From assembly GCA_036652035.1 (NCBI GenBank), contig JAVVWR010000002.1:39252-103251 (forward strand): a stretch of DNA of 64,000 nucleotides. The letters run 5' to 3'. The notes under the pieces are model-generated. The model saw only the letters and a program-made list of their open reading frames with translations, ran no database searches and was not told the DNA's origin. This stretch comes from JAEZVV01 sp036652035 (GTDB lineage: Bacteria; Pseudomonadota; Gammaproteobacteria; Burkholderiales; Burkholderiaceae_F). A program made the position numbers and the translations under genes. Positions 56,553 through 64,000 of the stretch are shown piece after piece; within the stretch, counting starts at the first letter, position 1; each line of letters starts with the position of its first letter.

Positions 56553-57845
56553 TCACGCGAGCATATCCGCCCAGATGGTCTGCGCCCAACCCCAGGCATA
56601 CGCGCCCTCGAGCGCCCAGCTGGCGCGGTCCTGGCTGGAGATCCCGCCCGAGCCCGGCACCGTTTCCATGGTCTTTTTCTCGGCCACGAAGCGATGGACG
56701 CTGTCGACGTGAACCGCGCTCTTGTCGTCGATATAGCTGTAGCAGGTGTTGGCCATCATCGGCGCCATCGGCTTGCTGCCAAGCATGAGCTCGATGATCG
56801 CTGCCGCCGCCGTCTTGCCGTGCTGGTTGGCCATGTGGCCGCTCTTGGGCATCAGCGGCGCGGGCAGGGTCGAGTCGCCCAGCACATGGACGTTGGGCAC
56901 CTTGATCGACTCCATGCTCATCCAGTCGACCTCGCACCAGCGGTTGTTGGCGGTGATCAGGCCCGAGTCGCGCGCGAGGTTGGCGGCGCGCTGCGGCGGG
57001 ATCAGGTTCATCACCTGGCCCTGCACCCGGTCACCCAGCTCGGTGATGAAAGTGCCGCTGGCGGCTTCGACCTCGGTCACGGGCGAATTGACGCGGTAGT
57101 CGATGATGCCCTTGTAGTCCTCGGCGAAGACGCGGGTAAAGAGCGGCTTCTTCGAAACCATGTCGGGGTTGCCGTCGAGCACGATCAGCTTGCTCTTGGG
57201 CTTGTGGTTCTTGAAGTACCAGGCGATCTGGCAGGCGCGTTCGTAAGGCCCGGGCGGGCAGCGATAAGGCGCAAGCGGAATGCTGATCACCGCCACGCCG
57301 CCGTCCTTCATGTCGACCAGTTGCTGGCGCAAAGCGACGGTCTGCGGGCCGGCTTTCCACGCATGCAGGATGGTCGACTGCGCGGCGGGCGTCATGCCGG
57401 CAATGCGGTCGTACTGGAACTCGATGCCGGGCGAGACCACCAGACGGTCATAGGGCAGCGTGCCGCCCGAGGCCAGGCGCACCTGCTTTTTCTCGGCATC
57501 GATCGCGGCGACGCTGTCGCGCACTCGCTTGACGCCGTACTTGTCGAGACCGGCGTAGCTGACCGTGATGTCGGCCATGGTCTTGGAGCCGCCAATCACC
57601 AGATTGGAGATCGGGCAGGAAACAAAGACCTCGGCCGGGTCGACCAGGGTCACGTCGATGCGCCCCTCCGACCACAGGCGCAGGTATTTCGCCGCCGTGG
57701 TGCCGCCATAACCCGCACCCACCACAACCACCTTGCCCAGCCCCTTCTTGTCTTCCAGGCTGGCGCAGGCGCCGAGGGTGGAGACCGCACCGGTGGCGGC
57801 CGCCAACTTGATGAGCTCGCGCCGCGAAATGTTCTTCGTGTTCAT
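56553..57845 (-). CDS. fccB: flavocytochrome c sulfide dehydrogenase flavoprotein (FccB/SoxF-like)
   Basis: Periplasmic FAD enzyme oxidising sulfide to sulfur/polysulfide and passing electrons to cytochrome c. 430 residues. Tat signal with SRRELIKLAAATGA (about 8-30); FAD GxGxxG in VVVVGAGYGGTTAA; Cys residues in VSCPISNL, YRCPPGPYERACQ and the C-terminal NTCYSY, among which the redox disulfide is expected; and the FCSD-specific C-terminal domain. The cytochrome subunit gene is 9 bases upstream. Confidence 0.92.
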   Translation of the reverse strand: MNTKNISRRELIKLAAATGAVSTLGACASLEDKKGLGKVVVVGAGYGGTTAAKYLRLWSEGRIDVTLVDPAEVFVSCPISNLVIGGSKTMADITVSYAGLDKYGVKRVRDSVAAIDAEKKQVRLASGGTLPYDRLVVSPGIEFQYDRIAGMTPAAQSTILHAWKAGPQTVALRQQLVDMKDGGVAVISIPLAPYRCPPGPYERACQIAWYFKNHKPKSKLIVLDGNPDMVSKKPLFTRVFAEDYKGIIDYRVNSPVTEVEAASGTFITELGDRVQGQVMNLIPPQRAANLARDSGLITANNRWCEVDWMSMESIKVPNVHVLGDSTLPAPLMPKSGHMANQHGKTAAAAIIELMLGSKPMAPMMANTCYSYIDDKSAVHVDSVHRFVAEKKTMETVPGSGGISSQDRASWALEGAYAWGWAQTIWADMLA

Positions 57846-57854
57846 GGAGGTCCC

Positions 57855-58172
57855 TCAGCGAGCCGCTGGCTGGCGCGAGAAGTAATCGGCAGCGAGTTCG
57901 ATCTGCGCATCGCTGTAGCCCTTGGCGAGCTGCGGCATGATGGTTCCCGCCCGTTTGCCGTCGCGGAAGGCCTTCATCTGCTCGACGATGCTGACCTTGG
58001 GCTGGCCGGCGAGGCTGGGCATCGCGCCCTTGGCCTGGCCTTGGGTGCCGTGGCAGTTGGCGCAGTTGGCCGCCAAAACCTGGCCAGCGCGGGTCTCGGG
58101 GGTGGTCGATTGCGCCAGCACGGCGGCCGACAGGCACAGACCCATCGCCAATCCGCTGGCGATTTTCGTCAT
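57855..58172 (-). CDS. small monohaem c-type cytochrome (FccA-like)
   Basis: 105 residues with signal peptide (about 1-20). One CxxCH haem site, CANCH, at residues 37-41, and a likely axial Met in GTIMPQLAKG. Class I cytochrome c553-like, only half the size of the dihaem subunit of some flavocytochromes. ATG at 58172. Operon with fccB. Confidence 0.9.
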   Translation of the reverse strand: MTKIASGLAMGLCLSAAVLAQSTTPETRAGQVLAANCANCHGTQGQAKGAMPSLAGQPKVSIVEQMKAFRDGKRAGTIMPQLAKGYSDAQIELAADYFSRQPAAR

Positions 58173-58233
58173 CGTTTTCAAGAGCGGTCTCCCGGGTAAA
58201 CGCGATCTTTTGCCGCGTTCGCGGATTGTGCCC

Positions 58234-58264
58234 AAAAAAAAGAGCACCGCGATCAGCGGTGCTC
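58234..58264 (-). terminator. rho-independent terminator after clpA
   Basis: GAGCACCGC/GCGGTGCTC with a 5-nt loop, followed on the minus strand by eight Ts. Confidence 0.95.
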
Positions 58265-58289
58265 ACATAAGAAGAGAGTCTCGAGAAAA

Positions 58290-60590
58290 CTAGCTCACGA
58301 TCACCGCTGACTCGCGCGGAGTGGCCTTGCGCGGCGCATCGGGTGGAGGAAAGTCGAGCGTGACCTGCCCGCCTTCGTCGACATCGACTCGCACCCGCCC
58401 GCCATTGACCAGCTTGCCAAACAAAAGTTCGTCGGCAAGCGCCTTGCGGATCGTGTCCTGGATCAGGCGCGCCATCGGGCGCGCGCCCATCACCGGGTCG
58501 AAACCCTTCTTCGAGAGATGCTCACGCAGCGCATCCGAGAAGGAGATTTCGACCTTCTTCTCGTGAAGCTGGTCTTCGAGCTGCATCAGGAACTTGTCGA
58601 CCACTCTCAAAATGATCTCGGAGTCGAGCGCGCGGAAGCTGATGATCGCGTCGAGCCGGTTGCGGAACTCGGGCGTGAACATGCGCTTGATGTCGGCCAT
58701 CTCGTCGCCGGATTCGCGCGTGTTGGTAAAGCCGATCACCGACTTGTTGAGCGTCTCGGCCCCGGCATTGGTCGTCATGATGACGATCACGTTGCGAAAG
58801 TCGGCCTTGCGCCCGTTGTTGTCGGTGAGGGTGCCGTGATCCATCACCTGCAACAGGATGTTGAAGATGTCGGGGTGGGCCTTTTCGATCTCGTCGAGCA
58901 GCAGCACCGCGTGCGGCTTCTTGGCGATCGCCTCGGTCAGCAGGCCGCCCTGGTCAAACCCGACATAGCCCGGAGGCGCTCCGATCAAACGGCTCACCGC
59001 GTGACGCTCCATGTACTCCGACATGTCAAAGCGGATCAGTTCGATTCCGAGTGTGAAGGCGAGCTGCTTGGCGACTTCGGTCTTGCCAACCCCGGTGGGG
59101 CCGGAGAAGAGGAAAGAGCCGATCGGTTTGTCGGGCTTGCCCAGCCCCGAGCGCGCCATTTTGATCGCGGCGGCAAGCGCGTCGATCGCCGGGTCCTGAC
59201 CAAACACCACGTTCTTCAGATTGCGGTCGAGGTTCTTCAATTGCGCGCGGTCGTCCGAACTCACCGTCTGCGGCGGAATGCGAGCGATCTTGGCAATGAT
59301 GTCCTCAACCTCGGCCTTGCCGATGGTTTTCTTCTGCTTGGACTTGGGCAGGATGCGCTGCGCGGCGCCAGCTTCATCGATCACGTCGATCGCCTTGTCG
59401 GGCAGGTGACGGTCGTTGATGTATTTGGCCGAGAGCTCAGCCGCGGCGGTGATCGCACCGCTCGAGTACTTGACGCCGTGGTGCTCCTCGAAGCGGCTCT
59501 TCAAGCCCTTGAGGATCTCGATCGTCTGCTGCACCGTCGGCTCGTTGACGTCGACCTTCTGAAAGCGACGGCTGAGCGCGTGGTCCTTCTCGAAGATGCC
59601 GCGGTACTCGTTGTAGGTGGTCGCACCGATGCACTTCAACTGCCCCGAAGCCAGTGCGGGCTTCAAGAGGTTGGAAGCATCCAGCGTGCCGCCCGAAGCC
59701 GATCCGGCTCCGATCAAGGTGTGGATCTCGTCGATGAAAAGCACGGCGTTGGGATTGGCCTTCAACTGCTTCAAGACCGCCTTCAAGCGCTGCTCGAAAT
59801 CGCCGCGGTACTTGGTGCCGGCCAGCAACGCCCCCATGTCGAGCGAATAGACTTGGGCCTGCTCAAGAATGTCAGGCACCTCGGCCTTGACGATGCGCCA
59901 CGCCAGGCCCTCGGCGATCGCGGTCTTGCCCACGCCGGCCTCGCCCACCAGCAGCGGGTTGTTCTTGCGGCGGCGGCACAAGACTTGAATCACGCGCTCG
60001 ACCTCAGGCTCGCGGCCGATCAGGGGATCGATCTTGCCGTCGCGCGCGAGCTGATTGAGGTTGACTGTGTATTGCTCGAGCGGCGAGGCCTGTTCCTTGC
60101 CTTCGACCTCCTGCTCGGTCTCGGCCTGCGGCTTGACCTTCTCGTCCGAGCCGACCTTGGTGATGCCGTGGCTGACGAAGTTGACGACGTCGAGCCGCGT
60201 CACGCCCTGCTGGTGCAGGTAGTAGACGGCGTGCGAGTCTTTCTCGCCAAAGATCGCCACCAGCACATTGGCGCCGGTGACCTCCTTCTTGCCATTGCTG
60301 GTGCTCTGCACATGCATGATCGCGCGCTGGATCACGCGCTGGAATCCGAGCGTCGGCTGCGTGTCCGCCTCCGAGCTGGGCGGCAAGACCGGCGTGTTGT
60401 CGGCGACGAAGTTCTGCAAGCTCTTGCGCAGATCCTCGATGTTGCAGGAACACGCCCGCAACACCTCGGCCGCTGACGGGTTGTCAAGGAGCGCCAGCAA
60501 CAAGTGCTCGACGGTAATGAATTCGTGTCTCGCCTGACGAGCCTCGACGAAGGCCATGTGCAGACTGACTTCAAGTTCTTGCGCGATCAT
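58290..60590 (-). CDS. clpA: ATP-dependent Clp protease ATP-binding subunit ClpA
   Basis: Hsp100 unfoldase delivering substrates to ClpP. 766 residues from ATG 60590: N-terminal Clp repeats (MIAQELEVSLHMAF), D1 with Walker A GEAGVGKTAIAEGL, D2 with GPTGVGKTEVAKQL, and the ClpP-docking loop written as SVIGFTN (IGF instead of the usual IGL). Start overlaps the clpS stop (ATGA). Confidence 0.98.
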   Translation of the reverse strand: MIAQELEVSLHMAFVEARQARHEFITVEHLLLALLDNPSAAEVLRACSCNIEDLRKSLQNFVADNTPVLPPSSEADTQPTLGFQRVIQRAIMHVQSTSNGKKEVTGANVLVAIFGEKDSHAVYYLHQQGVTRLDVVNFVSHGITKVGSDEKVKPQAETEQEVEGKEQASPLEQYTVNLNQLARDGKIDPLIGREPEVERVIQVLCRRRKNNPLLVGEAGVGKTAIAEGLAWRIVKAEVPDILEQAQVYSLDMGALLAGTKYRGDFEQRLKAVLKQLKANPNAVLFIDEIHTLIGAGSASGGTLDASNLLKPALASGQLKCIGATTYNEYRGIFEKDHALSRRFQKVDVNEPTVQQTIEILKGLKSRFEEHHGVKYSSGAITAAAELSAKYINDRHLPDKAIDVIDEAGAAQRILPKSKQKKTIGKAEVEDIIAKIARIPPQTVSSDDRAQLKNLDRNLKNVVFGQDPAIDALAAAIKMARSGLGKPDKPIGSFLFSGPTGVGKTEVAKQLAFTLGIELIRFDMSEYMERHAVSRLIGAPPGYVGFDQGGLLTEAIAKKPHAVLLLDEIEKAHPDIFNILLQVMDHGTLTDNNGRKADFRNVIVIMTTNAGAETLNKSVIGFTNTRESGDEMADIKRMFTPEFRNRLDAIISFRALDSEIILRVVDKFLMQLEDQLHEKKVEISFSDALREHLSKKGFDPVMGARPMARLIQDTIRKALADELLFGKLVNGGRVRVDVDEGGQVTLDFPPPDAPRKATPRESAVIVS

Positions 60591-60895
60591 GCTTCCTCCA
60601 TCACGCACTGCAGCGGGTGCTGGTGCTGACGCGAATAACTGCACACCTGTTCGACCTTAGTCGCGGCGATATCGCGCGGGTAGACCCCGCACACACCCCG
60701 CCCCTCATGGTGGACCATGAGCATGATGCGCTCGGCCTGCTCAAGGCCCTTGCCAAAAAAATCCTGCAACACCCCGACCACGAATTCCATCGGTGTGTAG
60801 TCGTCATTGAGCAACACCACCTGGTACATGGGTGGCGGCTTGACGAGCGCCGCCTGTTTCTCGACGACGACGCCATCTCCAACCCGCTCTGTCAT
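60587..60895 (-). CDS. clpS: ClpA adaptor protein ClpS
   Basis: N-degron recognition adaptor for ClpAP. 102 residues; MYQVVLLNDDYTPMEFVVGVL and the MVHHEGRGVCGVY pocket are diagnostic. Translationally coupled to clpA. Divergent from the cold-shock gene. Confidence 0.97.
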   Translation of the reverse strand: MTERVGDGVVVEKQAALVKPPPMYQVVLLNDDYTPMEFVVGVLQDFFGKGLEQAERIMLMVHHEGRGVCGVYPRDIAATKVEQVCSYSRQHQHPLQCVMEEA

Positions 60896-61283
60896 CTGAT
60901 TCGACTCGTCTGGCCACGAAAGCCACTATGCCTGTGTCGAAACAATCATAAGGGAAGCGTCAAGCCAGCTTCGGGTGCAAACGGGCAATCGCCCCACGCT
61001 TTGCAACACTTTCAATCTGGTACCGCTTCCTCTGGAATCAAGCACAAAACCACCCAGGTGTTGCGTGCATGTCGAAGTCCACCCTTCGCACACCTTTGGA
61101 GGGCTCGCACGCTTGACTCACCCCCGGGTTTGCTCGAACAATCGAACGAGCTGACCGCCTTGGACAAGACGGAAACAGTGGGCGAATCAGGCGAAGGCCT
61201 GGCGCACAGAGAGCGGAATGTGGCGCAGCGGAAAACTCAAACACCCCGCAGCGGCGCATCGGACAATCGTGGAAAGGCTGAAA
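60896..61283. other. 388-bp clpS-csp divergent region
   Basis: No gene recognised on either strand. It must hold the clpS promoter and the cold-shock gene promoter and leader. Long structured 5' leaders are usual for cold-shock genes, but no promoter could be fixed by eye. A TTGACG on the minus strand near 60960 lacks a good -10. Confidence 0.5.
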
Positions 61284-61487
61284 ATGGCAACTGGTACGGT
61301 TAAGTGGTTTAACGACGCGAAGGGCTATGGCTTCATCACTCCGGATGACGGCGGTGAAGATCTGTTCGCTCACTTCTCGGCAATTCAGATGAACGGCTTC
61401 AAGACCCTCAAAGAAGGTCAAAAAGTCCAGTTCGAACTGGTTCAAGGTCCGAAGGGCAAGCAGGCGTCGAATATCCAGGCTGCCTGA
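61284..61487 (+). CDS. cold-shock domain protein (CspA family)
   Basis: 67-residue single-stranded nucleic-acid-binding protein. RNP1 is KGYGFITPD and RNP2 DLFAHFSAI; the start MATGTVKWFNDAKG is canonical. ATG at 61284 with GAAAGG upstream. RNA chaperone and antiterminator role known for the family. Confidence 0.97.
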   Translation: MATGTVKWFNDAKGYGFITPDDGGEDLFAHFSAIQMNGFKTLKEGQKVQFELVQGPKGKQASNIQAA

Positions 61488-61502
61488 AGCTACCCGGTCC
61501 AC

Positions 61503-61530
61503 GAAAAGCCCCGCGCAAGCGGGGCTTTTC
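61503..61530 (+). terminator. rho-independent terminator after the cold-shock gene
   Basis: GAAAAGCCCCG/CGGGGCTTTTC with a short loop, trailing GTT. Works in both senses. Confidence 0.9.
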
Positions 61531-61563
61531 GTTGGCGCCAAGTTGCCCGCCGCGCCGCCCAGA

Positions 61564-61597
61564 AACGACAAACGCTGCCGTAGCAGCGCTTGTCGTT
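61564..61597 (-). terminator. hairpin after icd, possible terminator
   Basis: AACGACAA(A)CGCTGC and GCAGCG(C)TTGTCGTT pair with one mismatch and a 4-nt loop. No strong T-run follows on the minus strand, so terminator function is uncertain. Confidence 0.45.
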
Positions 61598-61634
61598 GAT
61601 CGTCGGGCGCCCGGCAAGGCTCGCCCGCGAGCGC

Positions 61635-62888
61635 TTACATGTGCTCGATCATCACCTGACCGAAGCCCGAGCAGCTCACCTGGGTGGCGCCTTCCATCAG
61701 CCGCGCGAAGTCATAGGTCACCTTCTTGCTGGCAATCGACTTTTCCATCGAACTGATGATGCGGTCAGCCGCCTCGGTCCAGCCCATGTGACGCAGCATC
61801 ATCTCGGCCGAAAGGATCTCGGAACCCGGGTTGACGTAATCCTTGCCGGCGTACTTGGGAGCAGTGCCGTGAGTGGCTTCGAACATCGCCACCGAATCCG
61901 AGAGGTTCGCGCCCGGGGCAATGCCGATGCCACCGACTTGCGCGGCCAGGGCGTCGGAGACGTAGTCACCATTGAGGTTGAGCGTGGCGATCACGTCGTA
62001 CTCGGCCGGCCGCAGCAGGATCTGCTGCAGGAAGGCGTCGGCAATCGCGTCCTTGATCACGATGTCACGGCCGGTGCGCGGGTTCTTGAACGAGCACCAC
62101 GGGCCACCGTCGATCAACTGCGCACCGAATTCCTTTTGCGCAAGCTCATAGGCCCAGTCACGGAAGCCGCCTTCCGTGTATTTCATGATGTTGCCCTTGT
62201 GCACGATCGTGACCGACTTGCGGTCATTGTCGATCGCGTACTGGATCGCCTTGCGAACCAAGCGCTGGGTGCCTTCGCGTGAAACCGGCTTAATGCCGAT
62301 GCCGCTGGTGGCGGGGAAGCGGATCTTCTTGACGCCCATCTCGTTGATCAGGAAGTTGATCAACTTCTTGGCACCCTCGCTCTCGGCCTCCCACTCGATA
62401 CCGGCGTAAATGTCTTCCGAGTTCTCACGGAAGATCACCATGTTGGTCTTCTCGGGTTCCTTGACCGGGCTGGGAACGCCCTTGAAGTACTGGATCGGCC
62501 GCAGGCAAACATAGAGATCGAGCTGCTGACGCAAGGCCACGTTGAGCGAACGAATGCCGCCGCCGACCGGCGTGGTGAGCGGGCCCTTGATCGAGACCAC
62601 GTAGTCACGCAGAACTTCAAGCGTTTCTTCGGGAAGCCACACGTCCGGCCCGTAAACCTTGGTCGATTTCTCGCCCGCGAAGATCTCCATCCAGTGGATC
62701 TTGCGCTCACCGCCGTAGGCCTTGGCCACGGCGGCATCGACCACCTTGATCATCACCGGGGTGATATCGAAGCCCGTGCCGTCACCCTCGATGTACGGAA
62801 TGATGGGGTTATGGGGCACGTTCAGCGAAAAATCCGCGTTGACCGTGATTTTCTGGCCGTCCTTCGGCACGGTGATGTGCTGGTACAT
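61635..62888 (-). CDS. icd: isocitrate dehydrogenase (NADP+)
   Basis: TCA-cycle enzyme converting isocitrate to 2-oxoglutarate. 417 residues from ATG 62888 (GGAGA upstream), nearly the length of E. coli Icd. Landmarks: PYIEGDGTGFDITP, the phosphorylatable Ser in GGGIRSLNVALR, RENSEDIYAGIEW, and LNGDYVSDALAAQVGGIG. Upstream in-frame ATGs at 62906 and 62903 lack a good ribosome-binding site. Confidence 0.98.
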   Translation of the reverse strand: MYQHITVPKDGQKITVNADFSLNVPHNPIIPYIEGDGTGFDITPVMIKVVDAAVAKAYGGERKIHWMEIFAGEKSTKVYGPDVWLPEETLEVLRDYVVSIKGPLTTPVGGGIRSLNVALRQQLDLYVCLRPIQYFKGVPSPVKEPEKTNMVIFRENSEDIYAGIEWEAESEGAKKLINFLINEMGVKKIRFPATSGIGIKPVSREGTQRLVRKAIQYAIDNDRKSVTIVHKGNIMKYTEGGFRDWAYELAQKEFGAQLIDGGPWCSFKNPRTGRDIVIKDAIADAFLQQILLRPAEYDVIATLNLNGDYVSDALAAQVGGIGIAPGANLSDSVAMFEATHGTAPKYAGKDYVNPGSEILSAEMMLRHMGWTEAADRIISSMEKSIASKKVTYDFARLMEGATQVSCSGFGQVMIEHM

Positions 62889-62964
62889 CAGGTCTCCGTT
62901 CATCATCGAGTTTGCTTTGCGCGGCGGCTACGCCGGCGCGCCCGGTCGATCCGGTTGCGGCTCT

Positions 62965-62992
62965 AGTTTACCCGGATGAAAGGCCTTCCCAA
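62965..62992 (-). promoter_or_regulatory. possible promoter of icd
   Basis: On the minus strand TTGGGA (62992-62987), 16-bp spacer, TAAACT (62970-62965), about 77 bases before the icd start. Confidence 0.4.
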
Positions 62993-63100
62993 CGGCTGAA
63001 ATGACACGTCAACCGGATAAGTACCAGGCGCGTTATCGCTTATGACCGGAGCCGGAAGAACCGCTCCTCCGGCCCGAACTTACAAGCCTAGGGAATCCCA

Positions 63101-63352
63101 ATGAACAAGCTCATCGCCGTTCTCGCTTCGACCCTTTTTGCTGGTGCCGCTTTCGCTCAAGCCGCCCCGGCGCCTGCCACTGCCGTGACCGCGCCCACCG
63201 TCAAGGCGGCTCCGGCTCCCGCCGCAGCTCCGGCGGCCGCTCCCGCCACCAAGGCCGAGGCCAAGCCCGAGGCCAAGAAAGAAGCGACCGCCAAGACCTC
63301 GAAGAAGAAGACCGCCAAGAAGTCGACCAAGAAGGAAGTCAAGCCCGCTTAA
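63101..63352 (+). CDS. exported Ala/Pro/Lys-rich small protein
   Basis: 83 residues. Signal peptide about 1-20 (LIAVLASTLFAGAAFAQA), then an Ala/Pro segment with periodic AAPA and a C-terminal Lys/Ala/Thr half (KKEATAKTSKKKTAKKSTKK). The composition recalls acid-shock protein Asr and histone-H1-like tails, but the signal peptide points to the periplasm. Function unknown. A terminator follows. Confidence 0.75.
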   Translation: MNKLIAVLASTLFAGAAFAQAAPAPATAVTAPTVKAAPAPAAAPAAAPATKAEAKPEAKKEATAKTSKKKTAKKSTKKEVKPA

Positions 63353-63373
63353 GTTTCTGGCGGCTTCGGTCTC

Positions 63374-63404
63374 AAAAGGCAGGGCTCGCCCTGCCTTTTC
63401 CTTT
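63374..63404 (+). terminator. rho-independent terminator
   Basis: AAAAGGCAGGG/CCCTGCCTTTT hairpin, then CCTTT, after the Lys/Ala-rich gene. Confidence 0.85.
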
Positions 63405-63452
63405 GGCACGTTTACCTACAATGGCCCTCACTGCGGCCGCCAAAGGAACCCA

Positions 63453-63908
63453 ATGACTCGAGTGATTCGCCTGCTGAGCACCGTCACGTTCAGTTTGTTT
63501 GCCCTGGCTTCGCAAGCCCAAACGCCCGCCACGATGCTGCCGATCCGGCAGATCTCCGCTGGCATGCACCTCATCAAGGCCGAAGTCGCCGCGTCGGATC
63601 CGACGCGCCAACGCGGATTGATGTTCCGCGAGGTCCTGCCACCCAACGGCGGCATGCTTTTCGTCTTCGACGAAAAAATGCGTCAGTGCATGTGGATGCG
63701 CAACACCTTGATTCCGCTCTCGGTCGCGTTCGTTGCCGATGACGGCACCATTCTCAACATCGAGGACATGGAGCCACGTACCGAAGACAGCCATTGTTCG
63801 AAGGCTCCGGTGCGCTTTGCCCTGGAAATGAGCAAAGGCTGGTTTTCCGCCAAAGGCATCAAAACCGGCGCCAAGCTGGGCGGCCTGCCGACCCTGCGCA
63901 CACCTTGA
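63453..63908 (+). CDS. exported DUF192 protein
   Basis: 151 residues with a signal peptide (about 1-22). The DUF192 core shows VAASDPTRQRGLMFRE, MLFVFDE, CMWMRNTLIPLSVAFV and the final ALEMSKGWF. Function unknown; typically a small exported beta-fold protein. Preceded by TACAAT at 63417-63422. Confidence 0.88.
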   Translation: MTRVIRLLSTVTFSLFALASQAQTPATMLPIRQISAGMHLIKAEVAASDPTRQRGLMFREVLPPNGGMLFVFDEKMRQCMWMRNTLIPLSVAFVADDGTILNIEDMEPRTEDSHCSKAPVRFALEMSKGWFSAKGIKTGAKLGGLPTLRTP

Positions 63909-63947
63909 AGCGTTCGGTCCCACCAATGACGAAGGCCCCGATCGGGC

Positions 63948-63985
63948 AATGCCAGTCAGTTAAGAGCTGACTGGCATTTTTTTGA
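63948..63985 (+). terminator. strong rho-independent terminator
   Basis: AATGCCAGTCAG/CTGACTGGCATT, 7-nt loop, followed by T6 and GAGG, at the window end. Confidence 0.95.
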
Positions 63986-64000
63986 GGGGTATTTGCTGCG

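Noticed and set aside
56535..58199. 554-codon plus-strand open frame opposite fccB
   Set aside because: Antisense of fccB and the cytochrome gene, no motifs.
58518..60476. 652-codon plus-strand open frame opposite clpA
   Set aside because: Shadow of clpA; Leu/Val/Asp/Arg composition without any family features.

Overview
The window is high-GC chromosomal DNA from a betaproteobacterium, most likely Burkholderiales. The placement rests on gene order: rpsU-yqeY-dnaG-rpoD-tRNA opposite tsaD, an AlgZ/AlgR-like pair divergent from argH near ppc, rpmB-rpmG beside radC, the divergent pmbA/darP pair, and ileS-lspA-coaBC-dut behind ribF. It is a draft scaffold. Two 100-N runs are each flanked by the same 55 bp on both sides, so they are unmerged contig overlaps and not real gaps.

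Layout. 1-6.6 kb: the 3' part of ppc, a catalase whose Shine-Dalgarno lies inside a perfect 13-bp hairpin arm, a LytTR two-component pair, and argH. 6.6-11.5 kb: TRAP permease subunits dctQM, queC and an AGCS amino-acid symporter. 11.6-17.4 kb: the main accessory locus, a two-gene operon with 4-nt overlap made of an O-heptosyltransferase and a 1506-residue autotransporter with about 50 strand-loop-strand repeats. 17.6-22.3 kb: a TRAP solute receptor of the same family as dctQM but 10 kb away and on the other strand, then pmbA, darP, mog and a carboxylesterase. 22.3-25.3 kb: flavodoxin-like reductase, DoxX, pirin and a divergent LysR regulator. 25.5-34.6 kb: gluQRS, an RhlE-type helicase, tRNA(CAU), rpoD, dnaG, yqeY, rpsU and tsaD.

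34.6-39.8 kb is a compact minus-strand run: fkpB, ispH, two chalcone-isomerase-fold paralogues, ogt, xerD, ybaK, plsY. 39.8-46 kb: radC, rpmBG, a fatty-acid desaturase, an MscS channel, an RsmB-like methyltransferase and purN. 46.2-53.9 kb is a plus-strand train: ribF, ileS, lspA, coaBC, a small membrane protein, dut, an acyltransferase and a hypothetical. 53.9-64 kb: a frameshifted methyltransferase, three small DUF proteins, a flavocytochrome c sulfide dehydrogenase pair, clpSA, a cold-shock gene, icd, a Lys/Ala-rich exported protein and a DUF192 protein.

Most of the window is housekeeping. The least ordinary elements are the glycosylated-autotransporter operon with a four-unit higher-order repeat, the hairpin over the katA ribosome-binding site, the split TRAP transporter, and several structured leaders. 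No CRISPR array, insertion sequence, phage or integrated element was seen.
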